A stretch of DNA of 64,000 nucleotides from positions 186,001 through 250,000 of the forward strand of contig JADKJP010000004.1 in assembly GCA_016720935.1 (NCBI GenBank), in the 5' to 3' direction. The translations under genes and the position numbers were made by a program. This stretch comes from Bacteroidota bacterium. GTDB taxonomy: Bacteria > Bacteroidota > Bacteroidia > AKYH767-A > 2013-40CM-41-45. Below are positions 42,467 through 50,664 of the stretch, one piece after another. A model generated the notes under the pieces. The model worked only from the letters and a program-made list of their open reading frames with translations, had not been told where the DNA came from and made no database searches. Position 1 is the stretch's first letter; each line of letters starts with the position of its first letter.

Positions 42467-43108
42467 ATGCCAGTAAAAGACGAAACGGCAGGGAATATTG
42501 CCGAATACCTCCTCCAGATCAAAGCGATAAAATTACAACCCGACAAGCCTTTTACCTGGGCTTCAGGATGGAAATCACCGATTTACTGTGACAACAGAAT
42601 AAGCTTATCCTATCCTAAAGTCAGGACATACATCCGCCAGGCACTTGTTAAAGCAATCGAAGAAAAGTTCGGTAAGCCGGACTGTATCGCAGGTGTTGCC
42701 ACAGCAGCCATTGCTCAGGGAGCATTGGTAGCGGAAGCCATGGGATTGCCTTTCGTGTATGTCAGATCCTCCCCCAAGGATCATGGTCGGGAAAATCTGA
42801 TCGAAGGCGAAATCAGCAAGGGCCAGTCAGTAGTTGTCATTGAAGACCTCATTTCTACAGGCAAATCATCTCTCAAAGCTGTCGAAGCACTCCGCGAAGC
42901 AGGTTGCAAAGTGAAAGGTATGATTTCTGTTTTCACCTACGGCTTCCCGCTTGCAGACGCGAATTTCGAAAAAGAAAACTGTCAGAATATTTCTCTCTGC
43001 GATTACGAAACCCTTCTCGAAAAAGCACTTGAAGCAAAATACATCTCCAAAAACGATCTCGACACTCTCCGTAAATGGCGAGAGGCTCCGGAAGCATGGG
43101 GGATTTAG
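42467..43108 (+). CDS. pyrE: Orotate phosphoribosyltransferase
   Basis: Joins orotate to PRPP to give OMP in pyrimidine synthesis (213 residues). FTWASGWKSPIYCDNR is the typical N-terminal block, YVRSSPKDHGRENLIEG the flexible catalytic loop, and VVVIEDLISTGKSSL the PRPP-binding motif. ATG at 42467 is set by the promoter; open codons upstream from 42401 overlap it and are not translated. An SRPBCC gene follows after a repeat patch. Confidence 0.96.
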   Translation: MPVKDETAGNIAEYLLQIKAIKLQPDKPFTWASGWKSPIYCDNRISLSYPKVRTYIRQALVKAIEEKFGKPDCIAGVATAAIAQGALVAEAMGLPFVYVRSSPKDHGRENLIEGEISKGQSVVVIEDLISTGKSSLKAVEALREAGCKVKGMISVFTYGFPLADANFEKENCQNISLCDYETLLEKALEAKYISKNDLDTLRKWREAPEAWGI

Positions 43109-43152
43109 TGAGTTATGAGTTTTGAATTATGAATTATGAGTTATGAGTTATT
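43109..43152 (+). repeat. ATGAGTT/GAATTAT word repeats after pyrE
   Basis: Starts at the pyrE stop codon: about six 7-8 bp units of GAGTTATG, GAATTATG. Same words as at 30680-30727 after the TonB receptor gene. Confidence 0.8.
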
Positions 43153-43313
43153 TTGCTTCTGGTTCACCGTTATTTAATTTTAATTGAATAAAATAGCTAA
43201 CCTAAAAAACCTAGAGCACTCAGAAATTACCCTTCACTAAACACCAGAGTCCAGACTATTACTTTCGCAAATCACAGACACCACACACGCACTTCACAAA
43301 CACTCCCTCAACA

Positions 43314-43709
43314 ATGACTCGTATCGAAAGTGACAAAGTAGTTGTAAAAAAAACACAGGCTGAGATTTATAATTTCCTGAGCAACTTCAACAATTTCCAG
43401 AAACTGATGCCTGAACAGGTAACGAACTGGCAATCGACAGAAGAAGAATGCAGTTTCACCATCGCGGGAATGGCCAGTCTTGGAATGAAAATTATTGAAA
43501 AGACACCGAATAGTCAGATAAAAGTTACAAGAAACGGAAAAGCTCCTTTTGATTTTAATCTCGACTGCGCCATCAAAGATCTTTCTGACAATTGCGAAGT
43601 ACAACTTGCATTCGATGCTGATCTGAATCCGATGCTGAAAATGATGGCAGTCAAACCACTCACGAACTTTTTAAATCTCCTCGTACACAAACTCAACGAA
43701 TTGCCATAA
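43314..43709 (+). CDS. SRPBCC (START/Bet v1-like) family protein
   Basis: A 131-residue cytoplasmic protein with the Bet v1-type fold pattern: IYNFLSNFNNFQKLMP at the N-terminus, central strands, and the long C-terminal helix KPLTNFLNLLVHKLNEL. Such proteins bind hydrophobic ligands; the ligand is unknown. It follows pyrE, a common order in Bacteroidota. A TACTTTCG box about 55 bp upstream may be a weak -7. A strong terminator follows. Confidence 0.78.
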   Translation: MTRIESDKVVVKKTQAEIYNFLSNFNNFQKLMPEQVTNWQSTEEECSFTIAGMASLGMKIIEKTPNSQIKVTRNGKAPFDFNLDCAIKDLSDNCEVQLAFDADLNPMLKMMAVKPLTNFLNLLVHKLNELP

Positions 43710-43731
43710 ACACGTTGTTCCAAAAATTCAC

Positions 43732-43772
43732 AAAAAAGATTTGTTAAGGATTCCTCAACAAATCTTTTTTTT
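43732..43772 (+). terminator. Terminator after SRPBCC gene
   Basis: AGATTTGTTAAGGA pairs with TCCTCAACAAATCT (one mismatch), preceded by A-run and followed by eight T. Confidence 0.85.
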
Positions 43773-43878
43773 ATGTCCTCATTCTGTTCGTTTTTCATCC
43801 GATAGCGTTAAACTTTGTTAGCGAATTCCGGGAATCAAAAACCACGATTTACTTTGCGCTTCCAAATAAAAATTCATT

Positions 43879-45198
43879 ATGAAAAAATTTACCCCCACTC
43901 CATTTACATTCATTCTATCCTTCATTCTTTTACTCAGCAATCTTGTAGCATTTTCGACACCTCCGCAATGGACAAGTCTGATAACCGGCACTACAGAAAA
44001 ACTTCGAGATGTCAATTTCCTTGATCCGGATTATGGTATTGTTGTTGGCGACAATGCAACAGTTCTCCTCACAAGTGATGGTGGACAAACCTGGTCCAAC
44101 ATCAACGCGCATGCATTTTCAGGAAATGTGTATTCCGGTTTGGTTTTGAATCAGGATACATTCGTGGTTTGCACCTTTGATCAAATCAATTTTACCGGTG
44201 GAACATATATCACTTATAATGCCGGCAATAGCTGGACACAGATCGGCACAGAACCCGGAACCGCGCATCCAACTCAATTGGGAAGCTCAGATCATCAGAA
44301 TATCTATTCAGTTGGAAGTAATTTATTGAGGTCAACAAATTCGGGCCTAGCTTGGGATACTTTGCTTCAATATACAGGCGGAATCAATTCCCTTTACCAG
44401 ATCCAGTTTCAGGATCAGCAAACCGGTGTCGCGGGCGGATTGAACTCAGGCTTCGCGACGTATTCGGCAAATTTCGCGCGTACGACCAATGGAACAAACT
44501 GGTACCTGGCTGATGTTTTTTCATTTCCGAACGCGGATGCATACACAACACTTGACTTCCCGGCGCTGGATACCGGTTATATGTTTGTGAATCATTACAA
44601 CGGATTTGTTCCTTCGAATCAGAATGCACTCTGGAAGCTTTACAACTTCACACTAAGCGTCCCCTTCCCCGGCGATTCACTTGTGCAGTTCAGCAGTCAG
44701 ATCGTGAACGCGAACACACCGGGATATGCATTCGCCGCTGATTTTCAAGATACTCAAAACGGGTATGCTTTATTTACCGGTGGAACAATTTACAAAACCA
44801 ATGACGGTGGTCTCAACTGGAACCTTGATTTCACTTCTACTGCAGATACTTTATCCGATATTCAAATCTTTGAAGAAAGCACAGGATATGCGGTTGGCGA
44901 TGACGGAACCGTTTTGAAATTATCGCAAAGCACGGCTGTTCCTTCTGTTCAAAAAGAAGTGTCCTACCACTTATTCCCCAACCCCGCTTCTGACAAAGTA
45001 GTATTGTCATGTCATTCAAAAGAAAACTCATTGACATATTCCATTGTATCCCTGGACGGCAAAATCTGTTTAAGCGGAATAATAAAAGATAAAAATACAG
45101 ACATCAATATTTCTGACCTCACTCCAGGAGTTTATTCTTTTAAGCTTTTGAATCCCGATGGAACCTTGCTGAGCGATTCGAAACTGTTGAAGCAGTAA
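43879..45198 (+). CDS. T9SS type A sorting domain protein with Ycf48/BNR-like repeats
   Basis: A 439-residue secreted protein. The signal peptide ends VAFST (about residue 26). The body has BNR/Ycf48-type repeats: LLTSDGGQTWSNI, FARTTNGTNWYLA, IYKTNDGGLNWNLDF, each an Asp-box strand turn of a beta-propeller. The T9SS domain starts about residue 362 (LFPNPASDKVVLS) and ends SKLLKQ. Ycf48 in plants helps build photosystem II, but here the repeat is a generic propeller. It sits inside the otherwise conserved pyrE-SRPBCC-birA order. Confidence 0.87.
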   Translation: MKKFTPTPFTFILSFILLLSNLVAFSTPPQWTSLITGTTEKLRDVNFLDPDYGIVVGDNATVLLTSDGGQTWSNINAHAFSGNVYSGLVLNQDTFVVCTFDQINFTGGTYITYNAGNSWTQIGTEPGTAHPTQLGSSDHQNIYSVGSNLLRSTNSGLAWDTLLQYTGGINSLYQIQFQDQQTGVAGGLNSGFATYSANFARTTNGTNWYLADVFSFPNADAYTTLDFPALDTGYMFVNHYNGFVPSNQNALWKLYNFTLSVPFPGDSLVQFSSQIVNANTPGYAFAADFQDTQNGYALFTGGTIYKTNDGGLNWNLDFTSTADTLSDIQIFEESTGYAVGDDGTVLKLSQSTAVPSVQKEVSYHLFPNPASDKVVLSCHSKENSLTYSIVSLDGKICLSGIIKDKNTDINISDLTPGVYSFKLLNPDGTLLSDSKLLKQ

Positions 45199-45220
45199 AC
45201 AAAAACAGATTAACTATCGA

Positions 45221-45982
45221 TCAGATAAATCGAATCTCCTTGGTGTCATACGAAACAACTTGGCCGTCTTCCGATTTCAGGGTAAGGCGGCCTGAAGGAT
45301 CGATGCCGGTGATTTTCGCAGTGAAAACTGTATTCGCTTTTTCAAATGGAAACCATTCGTCAAAACGATACAGGACGTTCAGGTAATCTCTGTTGAGTAA
45401 ATCGTATTCTCCTCTTTTCAGCTGAAGATACCTCGCTTCAAGAAAATTGCACAGGGCATTGATTTCTTCATCGAGATTCAACTCCTTTCCTATTATCTGG
45501 GACATGGAAATAGCGATATCCAAAAAATCCGGAAACACGTCCTGGTTTACATTTAAACCGATACCAAGGATGGACTGGTTGATACTACTGCTGTTGATTT
45601 GGTTCTCTACGAGGATCCCACAAATCTTCTTGTTTTTGAAATATATGTCATTAGGCCACTTGATTCGGACATCGCTCCCAACATGGGATTTGACGTAATC
45701 AAAAATGCCAAGGGAATAAGCTTTATTGAGCATGAAAATATCCTTTACATGCAAAAAAACGGGAAAAAAGGCGATGCTAACCAACATATTCTTGCCTTTT
45801 TCGCTAAACCAGCGGGTTTCACCCTGTCCGCGGCCGGCTGACTGACTTGATGCTTTCAGGAGGGTTCCCTCAGGCATAATACGCATTCGGAGCAAATCAG
45901 AAAGGTAGGAATTGGTAGACATAACCGTCCCCAAAGAAATGACCTGCCGCCCTGTGAATAAGGTTGTTAACTCTTTTTGCAT
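45221..45982 (-). CDS. birA: Biotin--[acetyl-CoA-carboxylase] ligase
   Basis: Attaches biotin to the biotin carboxyl carrier protein (253 residues). There is no N-terminal DNA-binding domain, so it is a ligase only and not a repressor. Motifs: SAGRGQGETRWFSEKGKNM for biotin/ATP binding, IKWPNDIYFKNKKICGILVE and GIGLNVNQ. Diverges from rsfS with 99 bp between. Confidence 0.95.
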   Translation of the reverse strand: MQKELTTLFTGRQVISLGTVMSTNSYLSDLLRMRIMPEGTLLKASSQSAGRGQGETRWFSEKGKNMLVSIAFFPVFLHVKDIFMLNKAYSLGIFDYVKSHVGSDVRIKWPNDIYFKNKKICGILVENQINSSSINQSILGIGLNVNQDVFPDFLDIAISMSQIIGKELNLDEEINALCNFLEARYLQLKRGEYDLLNRDYLNVLYRFDEWFPFEKANTVFTAKITGIDPSGRLTLKSEDGQVVSYDTKEIRFI

Positions 45983-46040
45983 AAAATAAAGAATGGTAAG
46001 TCCTGAACGGAATACCTTTAAGTGTCGACAATATTTTCAG

Positions 46041-46048
46041 TACTTTTG
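46041..46048 (+). promoter_or_regulatory. -7 box of rsfS-ftsH operon
   Basis: TACTTTTG, 33 bp before the rsfS ATG; no clear -33. Confidence 0.45.
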
Positions 46049-46081
46049 CGTCCTCAATCTTGATAAGACTTAATCAGAAGA

Positions 46082-46498
46082 ATGATCAAAAAGACTAAAT
46101 CTCCTTCGCGAAAGGTAACGAAAAAACCTTCGAAAAAGACAGATGAATCGGTACGAATGAAGGATTTGATTGTGGAAGGAATGCAGGAAAAAAAAGCAAA
46201 GGACATTGTCTGTATTGATCTCCGAAATTTAAAAAATGCCGTGGCAGATTTTTTTGTGGTCTGTCACGCGGATTCCAGGACTCACATTGACGCAATTGCC
46301 CGTTCCGTTGAAGAATTCGTCTACAAAAAACAAGGTGAAGATCCCCTTCACCGCGAAGGAATGGCGAATTCAGAGTGGATATTGCTCGATTATGTCAATG
46401 TGGTTGCCCACGTTTTCCGCCAGGAACAGCGGGAATTTTATGGAATCGAGCGCCTGTGGGCGGACGCCGAAATTCAGCGTATTGCAAGTAACTATTAA
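46082..46498 (+). CDS. rsfS: Ribosome silencing factor
   Basis: Binds ribosomal protein L14 and blocks subunit joining when nutrients fall (138 residues). Family core: DIVCIDLRNLKNAVADFFVVCHADSRTHIDAIARSVEE, split here across residues 40-76, then EGMANSEWILLDYVNVVAHVF and FYGIERLWADAE. A basic Lys-rich N-terminal extension of about 25 residues makes it longer than the usual 105-120. It heads the rsfS-ftsH-LUD-DUF2007-cdsA gene row. Confidence 0.94.
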   Translation: MIKKTKSPSRKVTKKPSKKTDESVRMKDLIVEGMQEKKAKDIVCIDLRNLKNAVADFFVVCHADSRTHIDAIARSVEEFVYKKQGEDPLHREGMANSEWILLDYVNVVAHVFRQEQREFYGIERLWADAEIQRIASNY

Positions 46499-46582
46499 TC
46501 CGTAACTTTGTTAAAGATGACGATATGTCGGATGCCATGAAGATGGTATCATGTTTGACTTTCGTATACGATTACATTTTCC

Positions 46583-48682
46583 ATGAGCGAGAACAATAGA
46601 AATAACGAGTCATCGGGCGGACAGCCCAAAGGCGGGAAAGACGGAAAAAAATTTCCAAACTCTCCCCGCTTCAATTTTAATTTTTACTGGATCTACGGGA
46701 TTATCATTGTAGTCTTGATCATTACCCAGTTTTTTCAATGGGGTACTGCCGAGCATAAAATACTTTTTGATGATTTCGAAAGGACCATGCTGGTCTCCAA
46801 AGATGTCGACCGTATCGTGGTCACCAATGATGTCGCGCACATCTATATTAAAAAAGACAAACTCAGCGATCCGAAATACAAAGATGTCAGGTTTAAAACC
46901 TGGGGCAATGTAGAAAACCCGGGTCCGCATTACTACCTGAATACCGGTCCGGCTGAACTTTTTTCCAAAAAAGTTGAGGAAGCTCAGAAAGATTTTAAGC
47001 CTGAAGAAAAAATCAGCATCGACTACGAGCAGGACAGCCACAGCTATTGGGACATTGTCCTGAACTGGTTACTCCCGATCGGATTCTTTATTGTTATCTG
47101 GGTCTTCATCATGCGCCGGATGGGCGGTGGTGGTGGCGGAAGCCAGATTTTCAATATCGGGAAATCAAAAGCTCAGCTCTTTGATAAAGATCTTCAGGTA
47201 CGTGTTACCTTCAACGATGTAGCAGGTCTGGAAGAAGCGAAAGTGGAAGTCATGGAAATTGTCGACTTCCTCAAAACGCCAAAAAAATATACTACCCTCG
47301 GTGGAAAAATTCCACGCGGAGCATTGCTTGTGGGCCCTCCGGGAACAGGTAAAACTCTCCTTGCAAAAGCCGTTGCCGGCGAAGCACAGGTGCCTTTCTT
47401 CTCCTTGTCTGGTTCCGATTTCGTAGAAATGTTCGTTGGTGTGGGAGCTTCCCGTGTAAGGGATCTTTTCCGTCAGGCAAAAGAAAAAGCGCCTTGTATT
47501 ATTTTCATTGATGAAATTGACGCGATCGGTCGTGCCCGTGGCAAATCGCCTTCCTTCTCCGCGAATGACGAGCGGGAAAGTACACTCAACCAGTTGCTCA
47601 CGGAAATGGATGGTTTCGGAAGCAATTCCGGTGTCATCATCCTTGCTGCTACTAACCGTGCGGATATTCTCGACAGAGCTCTTTTACGTCCCGGACGTTT
47701 TGACCGCCAGATTTATGTCGAGCTTCCGGATGTGAACGGACGTAAAGCAATTTTCCTCGTTCACCTGAAGCCACTCAAAATTAACGACACGCTCGATATC
47801 GATTTCCTTGCCCGCCAGACACCGGGATTCTCCGGCGCGGATATTGCAAACGTCTGTAACGAAGCAGCGTTGATCGCCGCGCGTAAGAACAAAACGAGTA
47901 TCGATAAACAGGACTTCCTCGATGCCATTGACAGAATCATCGGTGGTCTTGAAAAGAAAAACAAAATCATTTCTCCACAGGAAAAGAAAGTCATCGCTTT
48001 TCACGAAGCCGGTCATGCCGCAGTGAGCTGGTTGCTTGAACATGCTCACCCGCTGATTAAAGTTACCATCGTTCCACGCGGTAATTCTCTCGGCGCTGCA
48101 TGGTATCTTCCTGAAGAAAGACAAATCACGACTACCGATCAGCTCATGGATGAAATCTGCGCGGCCCTCGGCGGACGTGTGGCCGAAGACATCATCTTCG
48201 GAAAAATCTCTACCGGTGCGCTGAGTGATCTGGAAAAAATCACCAAGCAGGCTTATGCCATGGTGACGATTTATGGATTGAATGAAAAAATCGGAAACAT
48301 CAGTTTTTACGATAGCTCCGGTCAGCAAGAATATACTTTCAACAAACCTTACAGCGAACAAACAGCTGAGACGATTGATTCCGAAGTGAAGAAAATGATC
48401 GACATCGCTTATGCACGCACCAAGGACATTCTTTCCAGACACAAAGAACAATTGTCACAACTGGCAGGCCGTCTGCTTGAACGCGAAGTCATCTTCAAAG
48501 AAGACCTCGAACAAATCTTTGGCAAACGTCAGTGGGAAGATAAACCGGAAGTTCCGCTACTGCCTGTTCCAAATTCCAATGGAAGCAGCAATGGCTCAAA
48601 CACTCCAAAAGACCAGGAAATTCCAAGCATGCCACCGGTAAATCCTCCGACAGCATTCGATGCGAATCCGCGATCTGAGTGA
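46583..48682 (+). CDS. ftsH: ATP-dependent zinc metalloprotease FtsH
   Basis: Membrane-anchored AAA+ protease of 699 residues that degrades unassembled membrane proteins. Two membrane helices (about residues 32-52 and 155-175) flank a periplasmic domain. AAA motifs: Walker A GPPGTGKT (about 251-258), Walker B IIFIDEIDA, and the second region of homology ATNRADILDRALLRPGRFDR. The zinc site is HEAGH (474-478) with Asp549 (SDLEK) as probable third ligand. A Pro/Asn/Ser-rich disordered tail ends the protein. The start ATG follows 84 bp after rsfS. Confidence 0.97.
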   Translation: MSENNRNNESSGGQPKGGKDGKKFPNSPRFNFNFYWIYGIIIVVLIITQFFQWGTAEHKILFDDFERTMLVSKDVDRIVVTNDVAHIYIKKDKLSDPKYKDVRFKTWGNVENPGPHYYLNTGPAELFSKKVEEAQKDFKPEEKISIDYEQDSHSYWDIVLNWLLPIGFFIVIWVFIMRRMGGGGGGSQIFNIGKSKAQLFDKDLQVRVTFNDVAGLEEAKVEVMEIVDFLKTPKKYTTLGGKIPRGALLVGPPGTGKTLLAKAVAGEAQVPFFSLSGSDFVEMFVGVGASRVRDLFRQAKEKAPCIIFIDEIDAIGRARGKSPSFSANDERESTLNQLLTEMDGFGSNSGVIILAATNRADILDRALLRPGRFDRQIYVELPDVNGRKAIFLVHLKPLKINDTLDIDFLARQTPGFSGADIANVCNEAALIAARKNKTSIDKQDFLDAIDRIIGGLEKKNKIISPQEKKVIAFHEAGHAAVSWLLEHAHPLIKVTIVPRGNSLGAAWYLPEERQITTTDQLMDEICAALGGRVAEDIIFGKISTGALSDLEKITKQAYAMVTIYGLNEKIGNISFYDSSGQQEYTFNKPYSEQTAETIDSEVKKMIDIAYARTKDILSRHKEQLSQLAGRLLEREVIFKEDLEQIFGKRQWEDKPEVPLLPVPNSNGSSNGSNTPKDQEIPSMPPVNPPTAFDANPRSE

Positions 48683-48756
48683 AAACGGGAATAAGAATTT
48701 CCGATATGAACGATTTGACCGGGTAGATAATTTTAGCAAAAAATTGACCCTTACGT

Positions 48757-49407
48757 ATGCAGGACAGTACAACGCGGGAGAAAATACTAAAGAAAATCCG
48801 CCAGGCATTGATTCACAAAACGAATCAACGTTTTCCGAATATTGATTGGGACAAAAATATTTATGTCACTTCAGATGAAAGTCTGGAGGAACAATTCGCG
48901 AAATCATTTACTAAAATTGGCGGTCAGTTTGTCTTTTGTGAAAATGAACTTGAATTTTTAGAACACCTTGTCGGCCTTGCAGAAGAACGCGGGTGGAAAT
49001 TAATCCATTGCCGTGAACAAAAAATCACGGATCTGATGGATCAGGTTGAATTTCCTTATCTGAAAAATAGTGTCGATTATCCCGAGGGAATGGTCTCCGT
49101 GACCAGTTGCGAAGCATTGGTTGCAAGACTTGGATCAGTAATCATTTCCTCCAAACTCGGGTCGGGCCGACAATTATTTGTTGTACCAACAACGCATGTT
49201 GTTCTCGCATACACTTCTCAACTTGTACCTGAATTAAAAGACGCTCTTCAGCTGATCCGAAGTAAATATGGCGATCAAACACCTTCCATGATCGCTTCCC
49301 TTACCGGCCCGAGTCGTACCGCTGATATTGAAAAAACATTGGTTACACCGGCCCATGGTCCGCGTGACATTATGGTTTTTCTGGTGGACGACAGCGCTAC
49401 TGAATGA
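48757..49407 (+). CDS. LUD domain protein (LutC/YkgG-like)
   Basis: A 216-residue cytoplasmic protein of the LUD family. Typical: the N-terminal REKILKKIRQAL helix, VTSCEALVARLGSVIISSK, GSGRQLFVVPTTHVVLAYTSQLV and the C-terminal SLTGPSRTADIEKTLVTPAHGPRDIMVFLV. LutC works with the iron-sulfur proteins LutA and LutB in lactate oxidation, but those are absent here. In Bacteroidota this solo copy lies between ftsH and cdsA, so its role may differ. Confidence 0.87.
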   Translation: MQDSTTREKILKKIRQALIHKTNQRFPNIDWDKNIYVTSDESLEEQFAKSFTKIGGQFVFCENELEFLEHLVGLAEERGWKLIHCREQKITDLMDQVEFPYLKNSVDYPEGMVSVTSCEALVARLGSVIISSKLGSGRQLFVVPTTHVVLAYTSQLVPELKDALQLIRSKYGDQTPSMIASLTGPSRTADIEKTLVTPAHGPRDIMVFLVDDSATE

Positions 49408-49416
49408 TTTTGCTCT

Positions 49417-49623
49417 ATGGAAAACGGATGGGAATGTATTTACAGCAGCGATAAAATGCACCTGGCTGAAATTGTGCAGGCTGTGTTGCGTGACGAAGGA
49501 ATAGAATCTGTCGCGGTAGACAAACGCGACTCCAGCTACGTAACAATTGGCGAAGTCGAATTGTATGTCCCCGGAGAAAATGCTATTCTTGCGCGTTCAA
49601 TAATCGAACAACATCAACTGTGA
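49417..49623 (+). CDS. DUF2007 small protein
   Basis: A 68-residue protein with the ferredoxin-like DUF2007 pattern: 'KMHLAEIVQAVLRDEGIESVAVDKRDSS..TIGEVELYVPGENAILARSIIEQH'. In larger proteins this domain is called a putative signal-transducing or PII-like module; the function is unknown. It starts nine bases after the LUD gene and its stop overlaps the GTG of cdsA by four bases, so the three genes are translated together. Confidence 0.82.
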   Translation: MENGWECIYSSDKMHLAEIVQAVLRDEGIESVAVDKRDSSYVTIGEVELYVPGENAILARSIIEQHQL

Positions 49624-50441
49624 GCAACTTCCTTCAACGTCTTTTTACCGCACTCATCGGCGCAGCCGTGGTGATTTTCAGCATCCTTTACAGTGAGTGG
49701 ACTTTTTTACTTTTGTTGGTACTGATGGTCACATTGGGATTAAGGGAGTTTTATTCACTGAGTAAAGGTGAGGGAATCCAACCACAGGCAATGTTTGGAA
49801 TTTTACTGGGACTGGTCCCATTTCTTTCTCCACTGCTCAACAGCGCGCTGAAAATTGAACTGAATTTTCTTCCCTTGTTGCTTATCCTTCCTTATTTTAT
49901 TTTTATCAGGGAACTGTATACGAAAGCTGAAAAGCCATTCACCAACATTGCTTACACACTTCTTGGCCCGATTTATATTTCTGCTTCTGTGTTTATGTTC
50001 TATCTGTTTTCATTCCAGGGACTTGAACAAGGCACTTATCATGGAACAAATATCGTCGGCTACTTTCTCCTCCTGTGGGCAAATGATACCGGCGCTTACC
50101 TGGCAGGAAGATGGCTTGGTAAAACAAAATTGTTCGAAAGGATCTCACCAAAAAAAACCTGGGAAGGAGTTTTCGGCGGAATCGTTTTGACTGCTATCGT
50201 TGCTTCGATTATCTCACACTATTTTACAAACATTGATGTTGTGAACTGGTATTTTATTGCCGGGATCATTATCCTTACGGGAACTCTTGGTGATCTCGTT
50301 GAATCTCTTTTCAAAAGAAGTGTTCATACCAAAGATTCTTCCTCCCTTCTTCCAGGTCATGGTGGTGTGCTGGATCGTTTCGATGGGCTTTTCATTTCGG
50401 CGCCATTCGTATTCTTCTATATGCTGATGATTTTTTCCTGA
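49620..50441 (+). CDS. cdsA: Phosphatidate cytidylyltransferase
   Basis: Makes CDP-diacylglycerol from phosphatidate and CTP, the branch point of phospholipid synthesis (273 residues, about seven membrane helices). C-terminal signature: SPKKTWEGVFGGI, then LGDLVESLFKRSVHTKDSS and LPGHGGVLDRFDGLFISAP with the metal-binding Asp. The GTG start at 49620 overlaps the DUF2007 stop (GTGA). psd lies two genes downstream, with gdhA interposed. Confidence 0.95.
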   Translation: MSNFLQRLFTALIGAAVVIFSILYSEWTFLLLLVLMVTLGLREFYSLSKGEGIQPQAMFGILLGLVPFLSPLLNSALKIELNFLPLLLILPYFIFIRELYTKAEKPFTNIAYTLLGPIYISASVFMFYLFSFQGLEQGTYHGTNIVGYFLLLWANDTGAYLAGRWLGKTKLFERISPKKTWEGVFGGIVLTAIVASIISHYFTNIDVVNWYFIAGIIILTGTLGDLVESLFKRSVHTKDSSSLLPGHGGVLDRFDGLFISAPFVFFYMLMIFS

Positions 50442-50463
50442 GCTGATCTTTCAGGAGGTGTTA

Positions 50464-50491
50464 AACAGACATCTATAAAATCTGTTTTTGC
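50464..50491 (+). terminator. Weak terminator-like hairpin after cdsA
   Basis: AACAGA and TCTGTT arms around an AT-rich loop, followed by five T. Short stem; uncertain. Confidence 0.4.
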
Positions 50492-50637
50492 CCCAGAGAG
50501 ACGTATCTGCATTTTTCCTGAATTTTTTTTCTCTTCGGACCAACCCCTAAAGCAATGGTATTAAGGGTATTGAGGATATTTGAAAATTGGACTTCATTTC
50601 AGGATAAATCAAAAGTCCCTGCTACTTCTTAAAAGCC

Positions 50638-50645
50638 TACCTTTG
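50638..50645 (+). promoter_or_regulatory. -7 box of gdhA
   Basis: TACCTTTG, 19 bp before the ATG at 50665; indicates gdhA has its own transcript. Confidence 0.5.
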
Positions 50646-50664
50646 CCGCCCTCAAATAAAAACC

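Noticed and set aside
43879..45198. A true photosystem assembly factor (Ycf48)
   Set aside because: Asp-box propeller repeats are generic, the protein has a T9SS tail, and no photosynthesis genes are present.
47684..48451. Open frame of 255 codons antisense to ftsH
   Set aside because: Shadow of the ftsH gene; no start context or family features.
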